From contig CAWAFH010000018.1 in assembly GCA_963781265.1 (NCBI GenBank), forward strand, positions 620,001 to 684,000: a DNA stretch of 64,000 nt, given 5' to 3'. The stretch comes from WHSW01 sp963781265 (GTDB taxonomy: Bacteria > Actinomycetota > Thermoleophilia > Solirubrobacterales > 70-9). How positions within the stretch are numbered: the stretch's first letter is position 1; each line of letters starts with the position of its first letter. The notes beneath the pieces were generated by a model. That model had not been told where the DNA came from. It did not search any database and saw only the letters and a program-made list of their open reading frames with translations. This document shows, one piece after another, positions 16,982-24,900 of the stretch. Made by a program: the position numbers and the translations under genes.

Positions 16982-17692
16982 TCAGACGAGCCCGGCGAGG
17001 ATGTGCTCGGTGCCCTGGACGTGGTGGCGAATCAGCTTCGCCGCCGCGTCCGCGTCGCCCTCGCGCAGATGGGCGACCAGCTTTCGGTGCTGGGCGTTGG
17101 AGCGAGTCAGCACCTCCTCCGGGTGGGCGATCAGGGAGATCAGATCGCTCATCTGCGCCTGCACCTCGGTCATCTCGGTGACCAGGTAGGGGGAGTGGGC
17201 GGCGGCGGCGAGGCCGATGTGGAAGCGGATGTCGGCGCGCCGATACGCGTCGAACTCGGTGTCGGCGGCCATTCGCCTCACCCAGGAGTCGAGCGCGTCG
17301 AGGTCCTCGGGATCGGCGCGCTCGGCGGCGAGGATCGCCGAGCCGACCTCGATCGCGACGCGATGGTCGAGGACCGCCCAGGCGTCGCCGCCGAGCGGGT
17401 CGTCGGCCTCGTCGTGCTCGGCGAGCGGCGGGCGCTCGGCGACGAAGGTGCCGCCGGCGCGGCCGCGGACCGAGTTGAGGTGGCCCGACTGGACCAGGGT
17501 GGTGATCGCCTGGCGCAGGGTCGAGCGGGAGATCCGCAGCTCGTTGGCGAGCCGCCGCTCGGGCGGCAGCTGGGCGCCGGGGGCGAGCAGGCCGGTGCGG
17601 ATCGCGGTCCCGAGCCGCTCGACGGTCTCCTCGAAGGTGGTTGGCGGGCGGACCGGCTTGAACACGGCCTCGACCGCGCGATCGCGCTTCAC
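16982..17692 (-). CDS. GntR-family (FadR/FCD) transcriptional regulator
   Basis: A 236-aa protein with an N-terminal winged helix (QLPPERRLANELRISRSTLR, then AITTLVQSGHLNSVRGRAGGTFV) and an all-helical FCD effector domain. FCD metal-ligand candidates are Asp and His in RRADIRFHIGLAAAAH and the late His residues in NAQHRKLVAHL and LIRHHVQGT. FCD regulators usually bind carboxylates. The target is unclear; the gene lies convergent to the secreted protein gene and upstream of the HAD gene on the same strand. Confidence 0.9.
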   Translation of the reverse strand: MKRDRAVEAVFKPVRPPTTFEETVERLGTAIRTGLLAPGAQLPPERRLANELRISRSTLRQAITTLVQSGHLNSVRGRAGGTFVAERPPLAEHDEADDPLGGDAWAVLDHRVAIEVGSAILAAERADPEDLDALDSWVRRMAADTEFDAYRRADIRFHIGLAAAAHSPYLVTEMTEVQAQMSDLISLIAHPEEVLTRSNAQHRKLVAHLREGDADAAAKLIRHHVQGTEHILAGLV

Positions 17693-17722
17693 CCACCTAC
17701 CGTAACGCGCCGCGGCAGGCTT

Positions 17723-18373
17723 CTAGCCGCTGAGGCCGAGCGCCGCTCGAATCTCGGGAATCGCCTGCTCGTTGGCGCGAAAGTGGACCGCGTGCATGCC
17801 GATCGCGCGCGCTGTCTCGATGTTCACGAGGACGTCGTCGACGAACAGGCACTGCTCGGCGGCGACGCCGCTGAGACGGGCGATCGTCAGCTCGTAGATC
17901 GGCGGGTCCGGCTTTCGCATGCCGACGAAGGCCGAGTCGACGACGAACTCGAAGATCTCGTCGACCGGGAGCATCGTGCGCCAGAGCGGCTCCCACTCGC
18001 GCACGTTGTTGGTCAGCAGCGCCATCCGCCGGCCGCTGCCCTTGAGCTCGCGCATCAGCTCGATCATCGGCTCGTTCGGCTGCAGGGCGTCGAAGTAGAT
18101 CTCGCGGAAGCGGTGCATCTCGGGCCGGTGGCCGAGCTCGGGCTCGAGCGCATCCGTGAGCCGTGCCAGGAAGTCCGCCTCGGTCATCCGCCCCGTCTCG
18201 AGCTCGAACAGCGGGTGGGCGCCGTCGCGCTCGGCCAGCGCCTGCATCGCGTGTCCGAGCGACTCGCCCGTGATGCCGGTGTGGTCCTGAAAGGCGGCGA
18301 ACGAGCGGAGCAGGGGAGTGGTCAGGACGCCCCCGAAGTCGGAGACGACGGCCGTGATCTGCGGCGACCTCAC
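17723..18373 (-). CDS. HAD-superfamily hydrolase
   Basis: A 216-aa HAD protein: motif I VVSDFGGVLTTPL (the second Asp of DxD is replaced by Gly, as in the epoxide-hydrolase N-terminal/YihX-like group), motif II ALLTNNVREW, motif III Lys in GMRKPDPPIY, motif IV FVDDVLVNIE. A helical cap lies at residues ~18-95. The GTG start at 18373 overlaps the preceding gene stop by four bases (GTGA). Probably a small-molecule phosphatase or dehalogenase-like enzyme; substrate unknown. Confidence 0.85.
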   Translation of the reverse strand: MRSPQITAVVSDFGGVLTTPLLRSFAAFQDHTGITGESLGHAMQALAERDGAHPLFELETGRMTEADFLARLTDALEPELGHRPEMHRFREIYFDALQPNEPMIELMRELKGSGRRMALLTNNVREWEPLWRTMLPVDEIFEFVVDSAFVGMRKPDPPIYELTIARLSGVAAEQCLFVDDVLVNIETARAIGMHAVHFRANEQAIPEIRAALGLSG

Positions 18374-18876
18374 GCGCGGGTGACCAGGTCGAGGACGCCG
18401 CTGCCACCCACCGACAGCTCGACCATCGCCGAGACGCGCGCGACCCCGCCGTTGCTCGACCGGGAGATCGAGGCGACGACGCCGGAGGCGCGAATCGTCA
18501 GGGGCTCCGCCTCCGAGTAGAGCTCGAGCCCGATCCGGCGCAGCTCGCCGTCGGCGCCGTACTCCGCCGAGAGCAGCGCCTGGTCGAGCTGCTCGAAGCG
18601 CTCGCGATCGCCGATCGCCCCGGCGACCAACTCCTCGCCATGGCCCTCCGCCCCGGCGGGGAGCAGGGCCGCGATCGCCAGCAGCCTGCCATCGCCGAGT
18701 CGCGCCGAGAGCACCCGGACCCGCTCGATCTCGTCCCAGTCGAGCTCGCCCGCCAGCTCCCACAGCGGCCGGTCGGGCGGTTGCGCATCCAGCTCGGCGA
18801 GCCGGTCGGCGTCCCACTCGAAGCTGAGCCGGTCGCCCGTCGGGGCCTCGAACTCGAGCGCCACGTGCTCACTCAC
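18370..18876 (-). CDS. Conserved hypothetical protein (168 aa)
   Basis: GTG 18876 begins MSEHVALEFEAPTGDRLSFE, a start chosen because it leaves only an 8-base overlap with the upstream fxsA stop; the longer reading would overlap much more of it. The chain has beta-rich ends (LSFEWDAD, VARVSAMVELSVGGSGV) and a helical centre with no cysteine or membrane segment. It lies between fxsA and the HAD gene in one tightly packed transcript. No family recognised. Confidence 0.6.
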   Translation of the reverse strand: MSEHVALEFEAPTGDRLSFEWDADRLAELDAQPPDRPLWELAGELDWDEIERVRVLSARLGDGRLLAIAALLPAGAEGHGEELVAGAIGDRERFEQLDQALLSAEYGADGELRRIGLELYSEAEPLTIRASGVVASISRSSNGGVARVSAMVELSVGGSGVLDLVTRA

Positions 18877-19384
18877 GGTCGTCGCCCGGCTCGAGCTCAG
18901 GGGGCTGCTCGTCGACCTCGCGGGCGCTGCCCTCGTAGTCGTAGCTGCGCGTCGGCCGCCGCCGCGCGCCCGCCGCGCCACCGGCGCCGGGGGCTCCGGC
19001 CCCCATCACGGTCCAGCCGACCGCGACCCGTCGCTTGGCGAGCCTCGCGACGACGCCGCGGAAGACCGCGCGCGTCGGCGGGATCAGCAGCGCGAACCCG
19101 ATCACGTCGGTGATGAACCCGGGGGCGAGCAGCAGGGTGCCGCCGAGGATGATCATCGCGCCGTCGAAGGTCTCGTGGGCCGGGACGCGCCCGTTGGTGA
19201 GCGCCAGGTTGAACCGCTCCCAGGCGGCCCGCCCCTGCGAGCGGGCGAGCGCCGCACCGGCGAAGCCGTCGAGGATCAGCAGCCCCAGCGTCGGGACGAC
19301 CCCGATCGCATCCCCGACCTGGATGATCACGTAGATCTCCGCGATCGGCAGGGCGAGAAAGAGGAAGAGCAGGACGATCGCCAT
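18869..19384 (-). CDS. fxsA: FxsA family membrane protein
   Basis: A 171-aa protein with the FxsA layout: two N-terminal hydrophobic helices (AIVLLFLFLALPIAEIYVII and GVVPTLGLLILDGFAGAAL), a cytoplasmic stretch, then TM segments around MIILGGTLLLAPGFITDVIG and LLIPPTRAVFRG, and a polar acidic tail. FxsA in E. coli relieves phage T7 exclusion when overproduced; the normal role is unknown. First gene of the fxsA, hypothetical, HAD transcript and divergent from the DUF59 gene. Confidence 0.88.
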   Translation of the reverse strand: MAIVLLFLFLALPIAEIYVIIQVGDAIGVVPTLGLLILDGFAGAALARSQGRAAWERFNLALTNGRVPAHETFDGAMIILGGTLLLAPGFITDVIGFALLIPPTRAVFRGVVARLAKRRVAVGWTVMGAGAPGAGGAAGARRRPTRSYDYEGSAREVDEQPPELEPGDDRE

Positions 19385-19451
19385 CGCCTTGGACGATAGT
19401 GGTGGCGGTCCGCTTGCCGTTCGGCGAAGGGCCGTTCACTACGATGGGTGC

Positions 19452-19748
19452 ATGACCACCGAAGACGATGTCTACGAGGCGCTCGAGGAAGTGATCGACC
19501 CGGAGCTCGGGCTGGACTTCGTCTCCCTCGGGCTCGTCTACGACGTCGACATCGAGGGCCCCGAGGTGTTCGTCACCTTCACCCTGACCACCCCGGCGTG
19601 CCCGATCGGGCCGCAGGTCTCCGAGCAGATGCGCGAGTTCGTCGGCGACCTCGAGGGAGTCGACAAGGTGCATCCGAAGATGGTCTTCGACCCACCGTGG
19701 TCCCCGGAGATGATGAGCGAGGACGCGAAGTTCGCTTTGGGCTTCTAG
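19452..19748 (+). CDS. MIP18/DUF59 metal-sulfur cluster assembly protein
   Basis: A 98-aa single DUF59 domain: EALEEVIDPELGLDFVSLGL, then TTPACPIGPQV with the conserved reactive Cys, and the VHPKMVFDPPWSPEMMSE ending seen in SufT/PaaD-like proteins. ATG 19452 chosen for domain fit. These proteins assist Fe-S cluster maturation. Here it lies far from the suf genes of this window (37.7-46 kb). Confidence 0.88.
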   Translation: MTTEDDVYEALEEVIDPELGLDFVSLGLVYDVDIEGPEVFVTFTLTTPACPIGPQVSEQMREFVGDLEGVDKVHPKMVFDPPWSPEMMSEDAKFALGF

Positions 19749-19819
19749 CGACCCGGATCGCGCTCGTTCAGGGCGTCGTTTGCGGGCTCTTTCGATCTCA
19801 CGCCGAGGTGTCCGCGCGA

Positions 19820-20362
19820 CTAGCGCCGGCGGTATCCGCGTCTGTCCACCGCTTGGACAGCGGCGGCTGGGACTGCATCCGCGTAGGAGATCCCCCCGCC
19901 CCACAGGGACTTGGCGGTCACCTCCGAGCTATCGAAGTCGGGTGTTGTCTCCGCCCATTCCGCGAGCCTCCCGTCAGCGTTTGCGCGCTCGTTCGACGGC
20001 GGGGGACCATCGACCCACCGTTCGCCCGCGTCCCATGCCCTCTGCACTAAGTCCTCGTCCGCTCCGATGCGATCCGGATCGAGTTGAGCGAGGTCGACGC
20101 GAGCGGTGCCCCACGGGAAATCCCCATCCCGCTGACGGCGGTGGCAGATCGCGAGGGTCGACAGATAGATCCGCCCTGACCGAGGCCGCCAGAACCGCTG
20201 CCCTTCGTTCGAGCGACCGGCGGCGCTGCCCGGCTCGATGCCCGAGTCCTCGATGCCCGCGAGCGAGTCTTCGGCTGTCGCGTAATACAGCCAGCGCCCG
20301 TTGGCCTTGACATAGGAGTCCAGTTCAGTTCGATCGAGGATGGACTCAGTCTCCCATCCCAC
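19820..20362 (-). CDS. Putative ADP-ribosyltransferase-like orphan protein
   Basis: GTG 20362 gives 180 aa. The pattern is that of Tpt1/DarT-like ART folds: RWLYYATAEDSLAGIEDSGI (strand, Tyr, helix), SGRIYLSTLAIC, TARVDLAQLDPDRIG, and a late SYADAVPAAAVQAV resembling the closing Y..(I/V)P.(E/A)A motif of such folds. No membrane segment. The catalytic set cannot be confirmed by eye. The frame stays open upstream (20363-20530) with a Cys-rich stretch, so the gene could be longer or a fragment of a larger modular protein. Base use is less GC-biased than its neighbours, suggesting transfer. Alternative: unknown function. Confidence 0.5.
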   Translation of the reverse strand: MGWETESILDRTELDSYVKANGRWLYYATAEDSLAGIEDSGIEPGSAAGRSNEGQRFWRPRSGRIYLSTLAICHRRQRDGDFPWGTARVDLAQLDPDRIGADEDLVQRAWDAGERWVDGPPPSNERANADGRLAEWAETTPDFDSSEVTAKSLWGGGISYADAVPAAAVQAVDRRGYRRR

Positions 20363-20587
20363 CGCCTGATTGTCAGCCCGGGTTGCGTCGGGAGTACAGG
20401 GTGCGCAGGCGCAGCTACTCGGCGATCCCGGCGTGGTGCACAGGTTCCCTCCGCTGATCTCATAGGTGGCGGAGCCAGTGCCGAGCCGCTCCCTTCGCTT
20501 TCGTCCGGGCCGAGGCTTAGAACGGCAGGCGGGCGGTGATAGCGTTGCCGCGGATCGTCCAACGCCAACTCGAGAAGGGGTTTCGTG
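20363..20587. other. Intergenic region, lower GC, no clear gene
   Basis: The minus strand stays open in the frame of the ART-like gene and encodes a Cys-rich stretch (NLCTTPGSPSSCACAPC), but there is no supported start. The plus strand carries the leader of the GFA-family gene with a purine-rich GAGAAGGGG about 8 bases before its ATG. Confidence 0.4.
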
Positions 20588-20977
20588 ATGACGGAAACGC
20601 TCAAGGGAACATGCCTGTGCGGCGGCGTGGAGTACGAGGTTCAGGATCCTCAGGCACTGGGTTACTGCCACTGCACCCGCTGCCAGCACTGGACGGGCTC
20701 GAGCCTCGCGGGCGTGGTCGTGGCCAAGGAGAACTTCCAGTTCACCAAGGGCGAGGACCTGGTCACGACCTACGAGAGTGAGCTCGCGCCGCGCAACTTC
20801 TGCAGCAACTGCGGATCCAGTCTGTACGACGATCTCGGCGCGATCTACTTCGTGGCCGCCGGACTGATGAGCGACCTGGACCTCGAGCCGAGTTTTCACC
20901 AGCAGGTCGCCTACAAGGCGAGCTGGCACCAGATCGGTGACAGCGCGCCGCAGTTCGACGAGATGCCGCCGGGCTGA
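20588..20977 (+). CDS. GFA-family (glutathione-dependent formaldehyde-activating-like) zinc protein
   Basis: A 129-aa CENP-V/GFA domain. Zinc ligands are visible as CLCGG, YCHCTRCQHWTG and FCSNCGSSLY; the C-terminal ASWHQIGDSAPQFDEMP is typical. ATG 20588 is preferred over the GTG three bases upstream because of the GAGAAGGGG Shine-Dalgarno-like run. Most GFA-domain proteins have no proven formaldehyde role, so the biochemical function is open. Confidence 0.88.
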   Translation: MTETLKGTCLCGGVEYEVQDPQALGYCHCTRCQHWTGSSLAGVVVAKENFQFTKGEDLVTTYESELAPRNFCSNCGSSLYDDLGAIYFVAAGLMSDLDLEPSFHQQVAYKASWHQIGDSAPQFDEMPPG

Positions 20978-21011
20978 CGGCTTCGGTTCGCGCCCGTCGC
21001 CGGGGCCGTCG

Positions 21012-21407
21012 TCAGTCGACGACGGCCCGGTGCGACTTGTCGCGCAGGCAGACGAAGATCGTTCCGGCGGTGCCCTCCGCGCGCTGCTTGACCACCGCCC
21101 GGTAGACCCCGGAGCTGAGCGGGTCGACGATCACTTCCCAGTGACCGGCGCTGTCGGTGTGGGTCTTGCCGAGCAGCTTGCGGCCGCCGCTGCGCTTCTT
21201 CTTGAACAGCTTCACGAGCCGGTTCTGCACGCAGGCCTCGTTCGAGGACTTCACCTTCCCGTGGAACGCGGGGAAGGTCTCGCGCATGATGATCTGGCTG
21301 TCGATCTCGACCGTGTTCGTCGCGTTCGCGGCCGAGATCGCCAGGCCTGAGCCGACGAGGGCGAGGATGGCCGCGACGGCGAGCTTCGGGGTAAGCGTGC
21401 TGGGCAT
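21012..21407 (-). CDS. Small secreted hypothetical protein
   Basis: A 131-aa exported protein: signal peptide MPSTLTPKLAVAAILALVG..., cleavage near SAANA (about residue 29). The mature domain has one Ig/transthyretin-like beta sandwich pattern: FHGKVKSSNEACVQNRLVKL, LLGKTHTDSAGHWEVIV, YRAVVKQR, FVCLRDKSHRAVV. The two Cys could form a disulfide. Related exported proteins are common in this group, function unknown. Confidence 0.7.
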   Translation of the reverse strand: MPSTLTPKLAVAAILALVGSGLAISAANATNTVEIDSQIIMRETFPAFHGKVKSSNEACVQNRLVKLFKKKRSGGRKLLGKTHTDSAGHWEVIVDPLSSGVYRAVVKQRAEGTAGTIFVCLRDKSHRAVVD

Positions 21408-21521
21408 CAGCTCATTCCTCCCGTTTTCGGGGTGGACCCCGAACCTATCCGCCCCTGGTCGAAACGCAACCCGCGAGCGCCAGTTTCACGCCGGCCCGGG
21501 GAGGCGGAATGGACGGATAGC

Positions 21522-21875
21522 TCAGTCCGGGAGGCCGATGCGCCGGTCGAACCCGGCCGGGGCGTGGAGGTTGAGCATCCGCACCGCGGCGCTGCCGTCG
21601 TTGCGAAACCCGTGCTCAACGCCCGGCGGGACGAGCACGAAGGTGCCCGGCCCGGCACTCACCTCGTCGCCGGCGAGGGTGAAGGTGAGCTCGCCCTCGA
21701 GGATGTAGAAGGCGTCGTCCTCGGCCTCGTGGACGTGCGCCTCGAGCTCCCGGCCCGCGACGATCTCGATGACCGAGAAGTTGAACCGCGGCGTGTCAAC
21801 GGTGCGGGCGAGGAACTCGACGTTGCCGAGCACGTGGCCCTCGCCGGGTGCGACGACGATCGCGCGCGCTGCCAT
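21522..21875 (-). CDS. Cupin-domain protein
   Basis: A 117-aa single cupin. Metal-ligand motif 1 is VHEAEDDAFYILEGELTF (preceded by EAHVH) and motif 2 is GTFVLVPPGVEHGFRN. The His-x-His, Glu and distal His needed for metal binding are present. Probably a small metal-dependent enzyme or sensor; substrate not predictable. Its start lies 24 bp upstream of, and same-strand with, the preceding transporter stop at 21899. Confidence 0.85.
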   Translation of the reverse strand: MAARAIVVAPGEGHVLGNVEFLARTVDTPRFNFSVIEIVAGRELEAHVHEAEDDAFYILEGELTFTLAGDEVSAGPGTFVLVPPGVEHGFRNDGSAAVRMLNLHAPAGFDRRIGLPD

Positions 21876-21898
21876 GCGCCCGATCGTATGCCCTCGCC

Positions 21899-22792
21899 TC
21901 AGGTCCAGCCGCGCGCCGGCTCGAGCTCGGCCTCGGCTGCGTTGACCGGCGCCGGGGTGAGGGCGGCGGCCACGATCACCAGGGCGAACGCGCACAGCCG
22001 CAGCACCACGCCGAGCGGCGAATCGGGGAACGGCTCCTCGAACACCAGCGGCCCGGCGGCGATCGTGAGCGCGTTCGCGGCGACGCTCGTGATCGCGATC
22101 ACCGGGACCGCTTTGCCGATCTGCAGGCTGCGGGCCGAGACCACGAGGCCGACGATCGAGCCGACCGCGATCACGACCGCGAGCGGGCTGAACACGATCA
22201 CCGCCCACGAGCTCTCCCCGAGCTCGCCCGAGAGCGCCTTGATCGAGGTGTCGGAGGCCGCCCAGAAGAGGCCCGCGGAGGCGCCGAGCAGCACGCCCTC
22301 GCGGACGCTGCGCCGGGCGCCGACCGCGACGACCACGGCGCCGACGCCGACCACGGCGAGGTAGGCGATCAGGCGGCCGCTCTCGTAGTCGGAGTGCGAC
22401 TCGTCGCCGGTCCCCGACAGCGTCGCGGCGAGGAACGCGAGCCCGAGCGCGGCGAGCCCGACCCCGACCCACTCGCGGCGGGTGACGTGGTGGGCGAAGA
22501 GGCGGTCAGCGGTCACGGTGAGGAGCACCAGCCCGCCGGCGATCACGGATTGGACCAGCGAGATCGGCGCCAGCGCCAGCGCCCCCACGTGCAGGCCCCA
22601 GCCGGTGAGCGCGATCGCGAGTCCGAGCAGATACCAGCGCGACCGAAACAGGGCGAGCGAGCTGCCCACGGGCCGGCTCATCTCGACCTCCGGCGACTCG
22701 ACCGCACCGCGGTGCTTGTAGAGGAAGCCGAGCACCGACGCGAACGCGGTCGCGAGCGCCAGCAGCAGGCCGATCTCGACCGAGAGGCTCAG
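21899..22792 (-). CDS. EamA/DMT-family transporter
   Basis: About 298 aa with ten hydrophobic segments in two EamA halves (GLLLALATAFASVLGFLYK, LALAPISLVQSVIAGGLVLL, and VPVIAITSVAANALTIAAG, VLRLCAFALVIVAAAL). The start is uncertain: hydrophobic sequence begins just after codon CTG 22792, which follows the upstream gene stop, while the nearest ATG (22885) would overlap 89 bases of that gene in an implausible Arg/Ser/Pro-rich reading. A non-standard CTG start or an indel is possible. Substrate unknown. Confidence 0.7.
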   Translation of the reverse strand: MSLSVEIGLLLALATAFASVLGFLYKHRGAVESPEVEMSRPVGSSLALFRSRWYLLGLAIALTGWGLHVGALALAPISLVQSVIAGGLVLLTVTADRLFAHHVTRREWVGVGLAALGLAFLAATLSGTGDESHSDYESGRLIAYLAVVGVGAVVVAVGARRSVREGVLLGASAGLFWAASDTSIKALSGELGESSWAVIVFSPLAVVIAVGSIVGLVVSARSLQIGKAVPVIAITSVAANALTIAAGPLVFEEPFPDSPLGVVLRLCAFALVIVAAALTPAPVNAAEAELEPARGWT

Positions 22793-22796
22793 CGGA

Positions 22797-23036
22797 TCAG
22801 GCGGCGGCGCCCGGGTCGGGCTCCGGGTCGGGCCGAGCGTCCTTCGGCTCGAGTTCGGCGTCGAGCTGGATCGCGCGGATCGCATGCTCGTCGGGCAGTT
22901 TCGCCAGCACCTCGTGAATGATCTTGTGGATGCTCGGCTGGTCGTGACCGAAGTCGTCGAGCAGGCTGCGCAGCGCCGTATGCGCGATCTTGAGCTGCGC
23001 CGGGGTCAGCTCGAGGTGGTAGTTGATCGATTCCAC
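22797..23036 (-). CDS. Conserved small helical protein (79 aa)
   Basis: ATG 23036 begins MESINYHLELTPAQLKIAHT. Two amphipathic helices follow (LKIAHTALRSLLDDFG, SIHKIIHEVLAKLPDEHAIR), ending in a proline/aspartate tail. No cysteine or membrane segment. Its stop lies immediately before the transporter frame, so the two are probably co-transcribed. No function recognised. Confidence 0.7.
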   Translation of the reverse strand: MESINYHLELTPAQLKIAHTALRSLLDDFGHDQPSIHKIIHEVLAKLPDEHAIRAIQLDAELEPKDARPDPEPDPGAAA

Positions 23037-23125
23037 GGGCCCATTATGCCGCCAGCACCAGCGTTGATTTCGAGATCCTGCAAATGGGGTCTCATCTCGC
23101 TAATTTCAATTGCTTGGCGGGAGAC

Positions 23126-24127
23126 GTGGCAATCGAGACTGAGGGCCTGCGCAAGTCCTACGGCGATGTCGAGGCGCTGTGCGGGATCGACCTGGAGGTC
23201 GAGACCGGGACGGTGCTCGGCCTGCTCGGCCCGAACGGGGCCGGGAAGACGACCGCCGTGCGGATCCTGACGACGCTGCTGCCTCCGAGCGGCGGGACCG
23301 CGAGGGTCGCCGGCCTCGATGTCGTCGCCGACGCCGCGCGGCTGCGCTCCCAGATCGGGCTCGCCGGCCAGTACGCCGCCGTCGACGAGAACCTGACCGG
23401 CTTCGAGAACCTCGAGATGGTCGGGCGCCTCTACCACCTCGGCAAGGGGCCCTCGAGCGAGCGCGCGACCGAGCTGCTCGAGCGCTTCGACCTCGCCGAC
23501 GCGGGCGATCGTCTCGCGAAGACCTACTCGGGCGGCATGCGCCGCCGTCTCGACCTCGCGGCCGCGCTCGTCGCGCGCCCCCGGGTGCTCTTCCTCGACG
23601 AGCCGACCACCGGCCTCGACCCGCGGAGCCGCCTCGCGCTCTGGGAGGTCATCGAGGCGCGGGTCGCGCAGGGCTCGACCGTGCTGCTGACGACCCAGTA
23701 CCTCGACGAGGCGGACCGACTCGCCGACCGGATTGCGGTGATCGACCACGGCACCGTGATCGCCCAGGGCACCTCCGACGAGCTCAAGGAGCGGGTCGGC
23801 GGTGAGCGGATCGAGGTCAAGCTCGAGCGCTCCGGACAGTGCGGGGCGGCGATCGCGGTGCTCACCGAGCTGGCCGCCGAGGCGCCGACCTCCGAGGACG
23901 GCACCGTGATCGTCCCGGTTCGCGAGCACCGCGGCGCGATCGCCGCGGCGGTGCGCAGGCTCGACGCCGAGGGGATCGCGATCGACGACATCGCCGTCCG
24001 CCGACCGACCCTCGATGACGTCTTCCTCACCTTGACCGGCAAGCCGCCCGAGCCCGAGGCCGACGAGGCCCAAGCGGCCGCCGGCGATACCGGCGATACC
24101 GGCGAGCACGAGGAGCTCGCGGCATGA
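23126..24127 (+). CDS. DrrA-type ABC transporter ATP-binding protein
   Basis: A 333-aa ATPase: Walker A GPNGAGKTT, Q-loop, signature YSGGMRRRLDLA, Walker B VLFLDEPTTGLD, H-loop LLTTQYLDEADRL. The long C-terminal extension after residue ~230, ending in RRPTLDDVFLTLTG, is typical of daunorubicin-resistance (DrrA) ATPases. GTG 23126, 5 bases after GGCGGGAG, is preferred over ATG 23084. The ATG of the permease overlaps its stop. Likely exports a hydrophobic compound or lipid. Confidence 0.92.
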   Translation: MAIETEGLRKSYGDVEALCGIDLEVETGTVLGLLGPNGAGKTTAVRILTTLLPPSGGTARVAGLDVVADAARLRSQIGLAGQYAAVDENLTGFENLEMVGRLYHLGKGPSSERATELLERFDLADAGDRLAKTYSGGMRRRLDLAAALVARPRVLFLDEPTTGLDPRSRLALWEVIEARVAQGSTVLLTTQYLDEADRLADRIAVIDHGTVIAQGTSDELKERVGGERIEVKLERSGQCGAAIAVLTELAAEAPTSEDGTVIVPVREHRGAIAAAVRRLDAEGIAIDDIAVRRPTLDDVFLTLTGKPPEPEADEAQAAAGDTGDTGEHEELAA

Positions 24128-24900
24128 CCGCGCGCTACGCGTTCAGCGACACCCTGATCCTGGCGATGCGGGCGCTGCGGCGGATTCCGCGCAACCCCGA
24201 CCTGCTCACCTCGTACACGGTGCAGCCGGTGATGTTCACGCTGCTGTTCGTCGCCGTCTTCGGGGGCGCGATCGAGACCCCCGGCTATGACGACTACACC
24301 GACTTCCTGATCCCGGGGATCGTCGTCCAGCAGATGTCGTTCGGCGGCTTCGCGACCGCGCTCGGACTCGTCGACGACCTCAAGAAGGGCCTCGTCGACC
24401 GCTTCCGCTCCCTGCCGATGTCGCGGATGGCGGTGCTCACCGGCCGCACGCTCTCCGACATCGCGATGAACGCGATCGCGCTGGTGACGATGATCGTCGT
24501 CGGCTACATCGTCGGCTTCAGCTTCTCGACGTCCGTTCCCGAGGTGATCGCGGGAATCCTGCTCTGTTTGCTGATCGGCTACGCCTTCTCGTGGGTCTTC
24601 GCCTGCGTCGGGCTGTACGCCTCGACCCCGGAGGCCGCGAATGCGTTCGGCTTCATCGCGATCTTCCCGCTCACCTTCGCCTCCTCGGCCTTCGTTCCGC
24701 CGGAGACGATGCCGCCCTGGCTGCAGACGTTCGCGACGGACATCAACCCCTTCTCGACGATGGTCGACGCGGTCCGGGCGCTGTTCGTCGGCGGTCCGGG
24801 CGGCAACGACATCTGGGGAGCGATCGCCTGGTCGGTCGGCCTGGTCCTCGTCTTCGGGACCCTGGCGGTGCGTCGTTACCGCACCGCGGTGCTGGCGTAG
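24124..24900 (+). CDS. ABC-2 type permease (DrrB family)
   Basis: A 258-aa integral membrane protein with six hydrophobic segments; the cytoplasmic N terminus carries RRIPRNPDLLTSYTVQPVMF and the family region VDDLKKGLVDRFRSLPMSRMAVL. It partners the DrrA-type ATPase (4-base ATGA overlap). Its 3' end overlaps the convergent EamA gene by 25 bases. Confidence 0.92.
   Translation: MTARYAFSDTLILAMRALRRIPRNPDLLTSYTVQPVMFTLLFVAVFGGAIETPGYDDYTDFLIPGIVVQQMSFGGFATALGLVDDLKKGLVDRFRSLPMSRMAVLTGRTLSDIAMNAIALVTMIVVGYIVGFSFSTSVPEVIAGILLCLLIGYAFSWVFACVGLYASTPEAANAFGFIAIFPLTFASSAFVPPETMPPWLQTFATDINPFSTMVDAVRALFVGGPGGNDIWGAIAWSVGLVLVFGTLAVRRYRTAVLA

Noticed and set aside
21426..21443. 7-bp hairpin between the secreted protein gene and the cupin gene
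   Set aside because: It has no T-tract in the transcribed direction and could equally be chance in GC-rich DNA or part of a leader.
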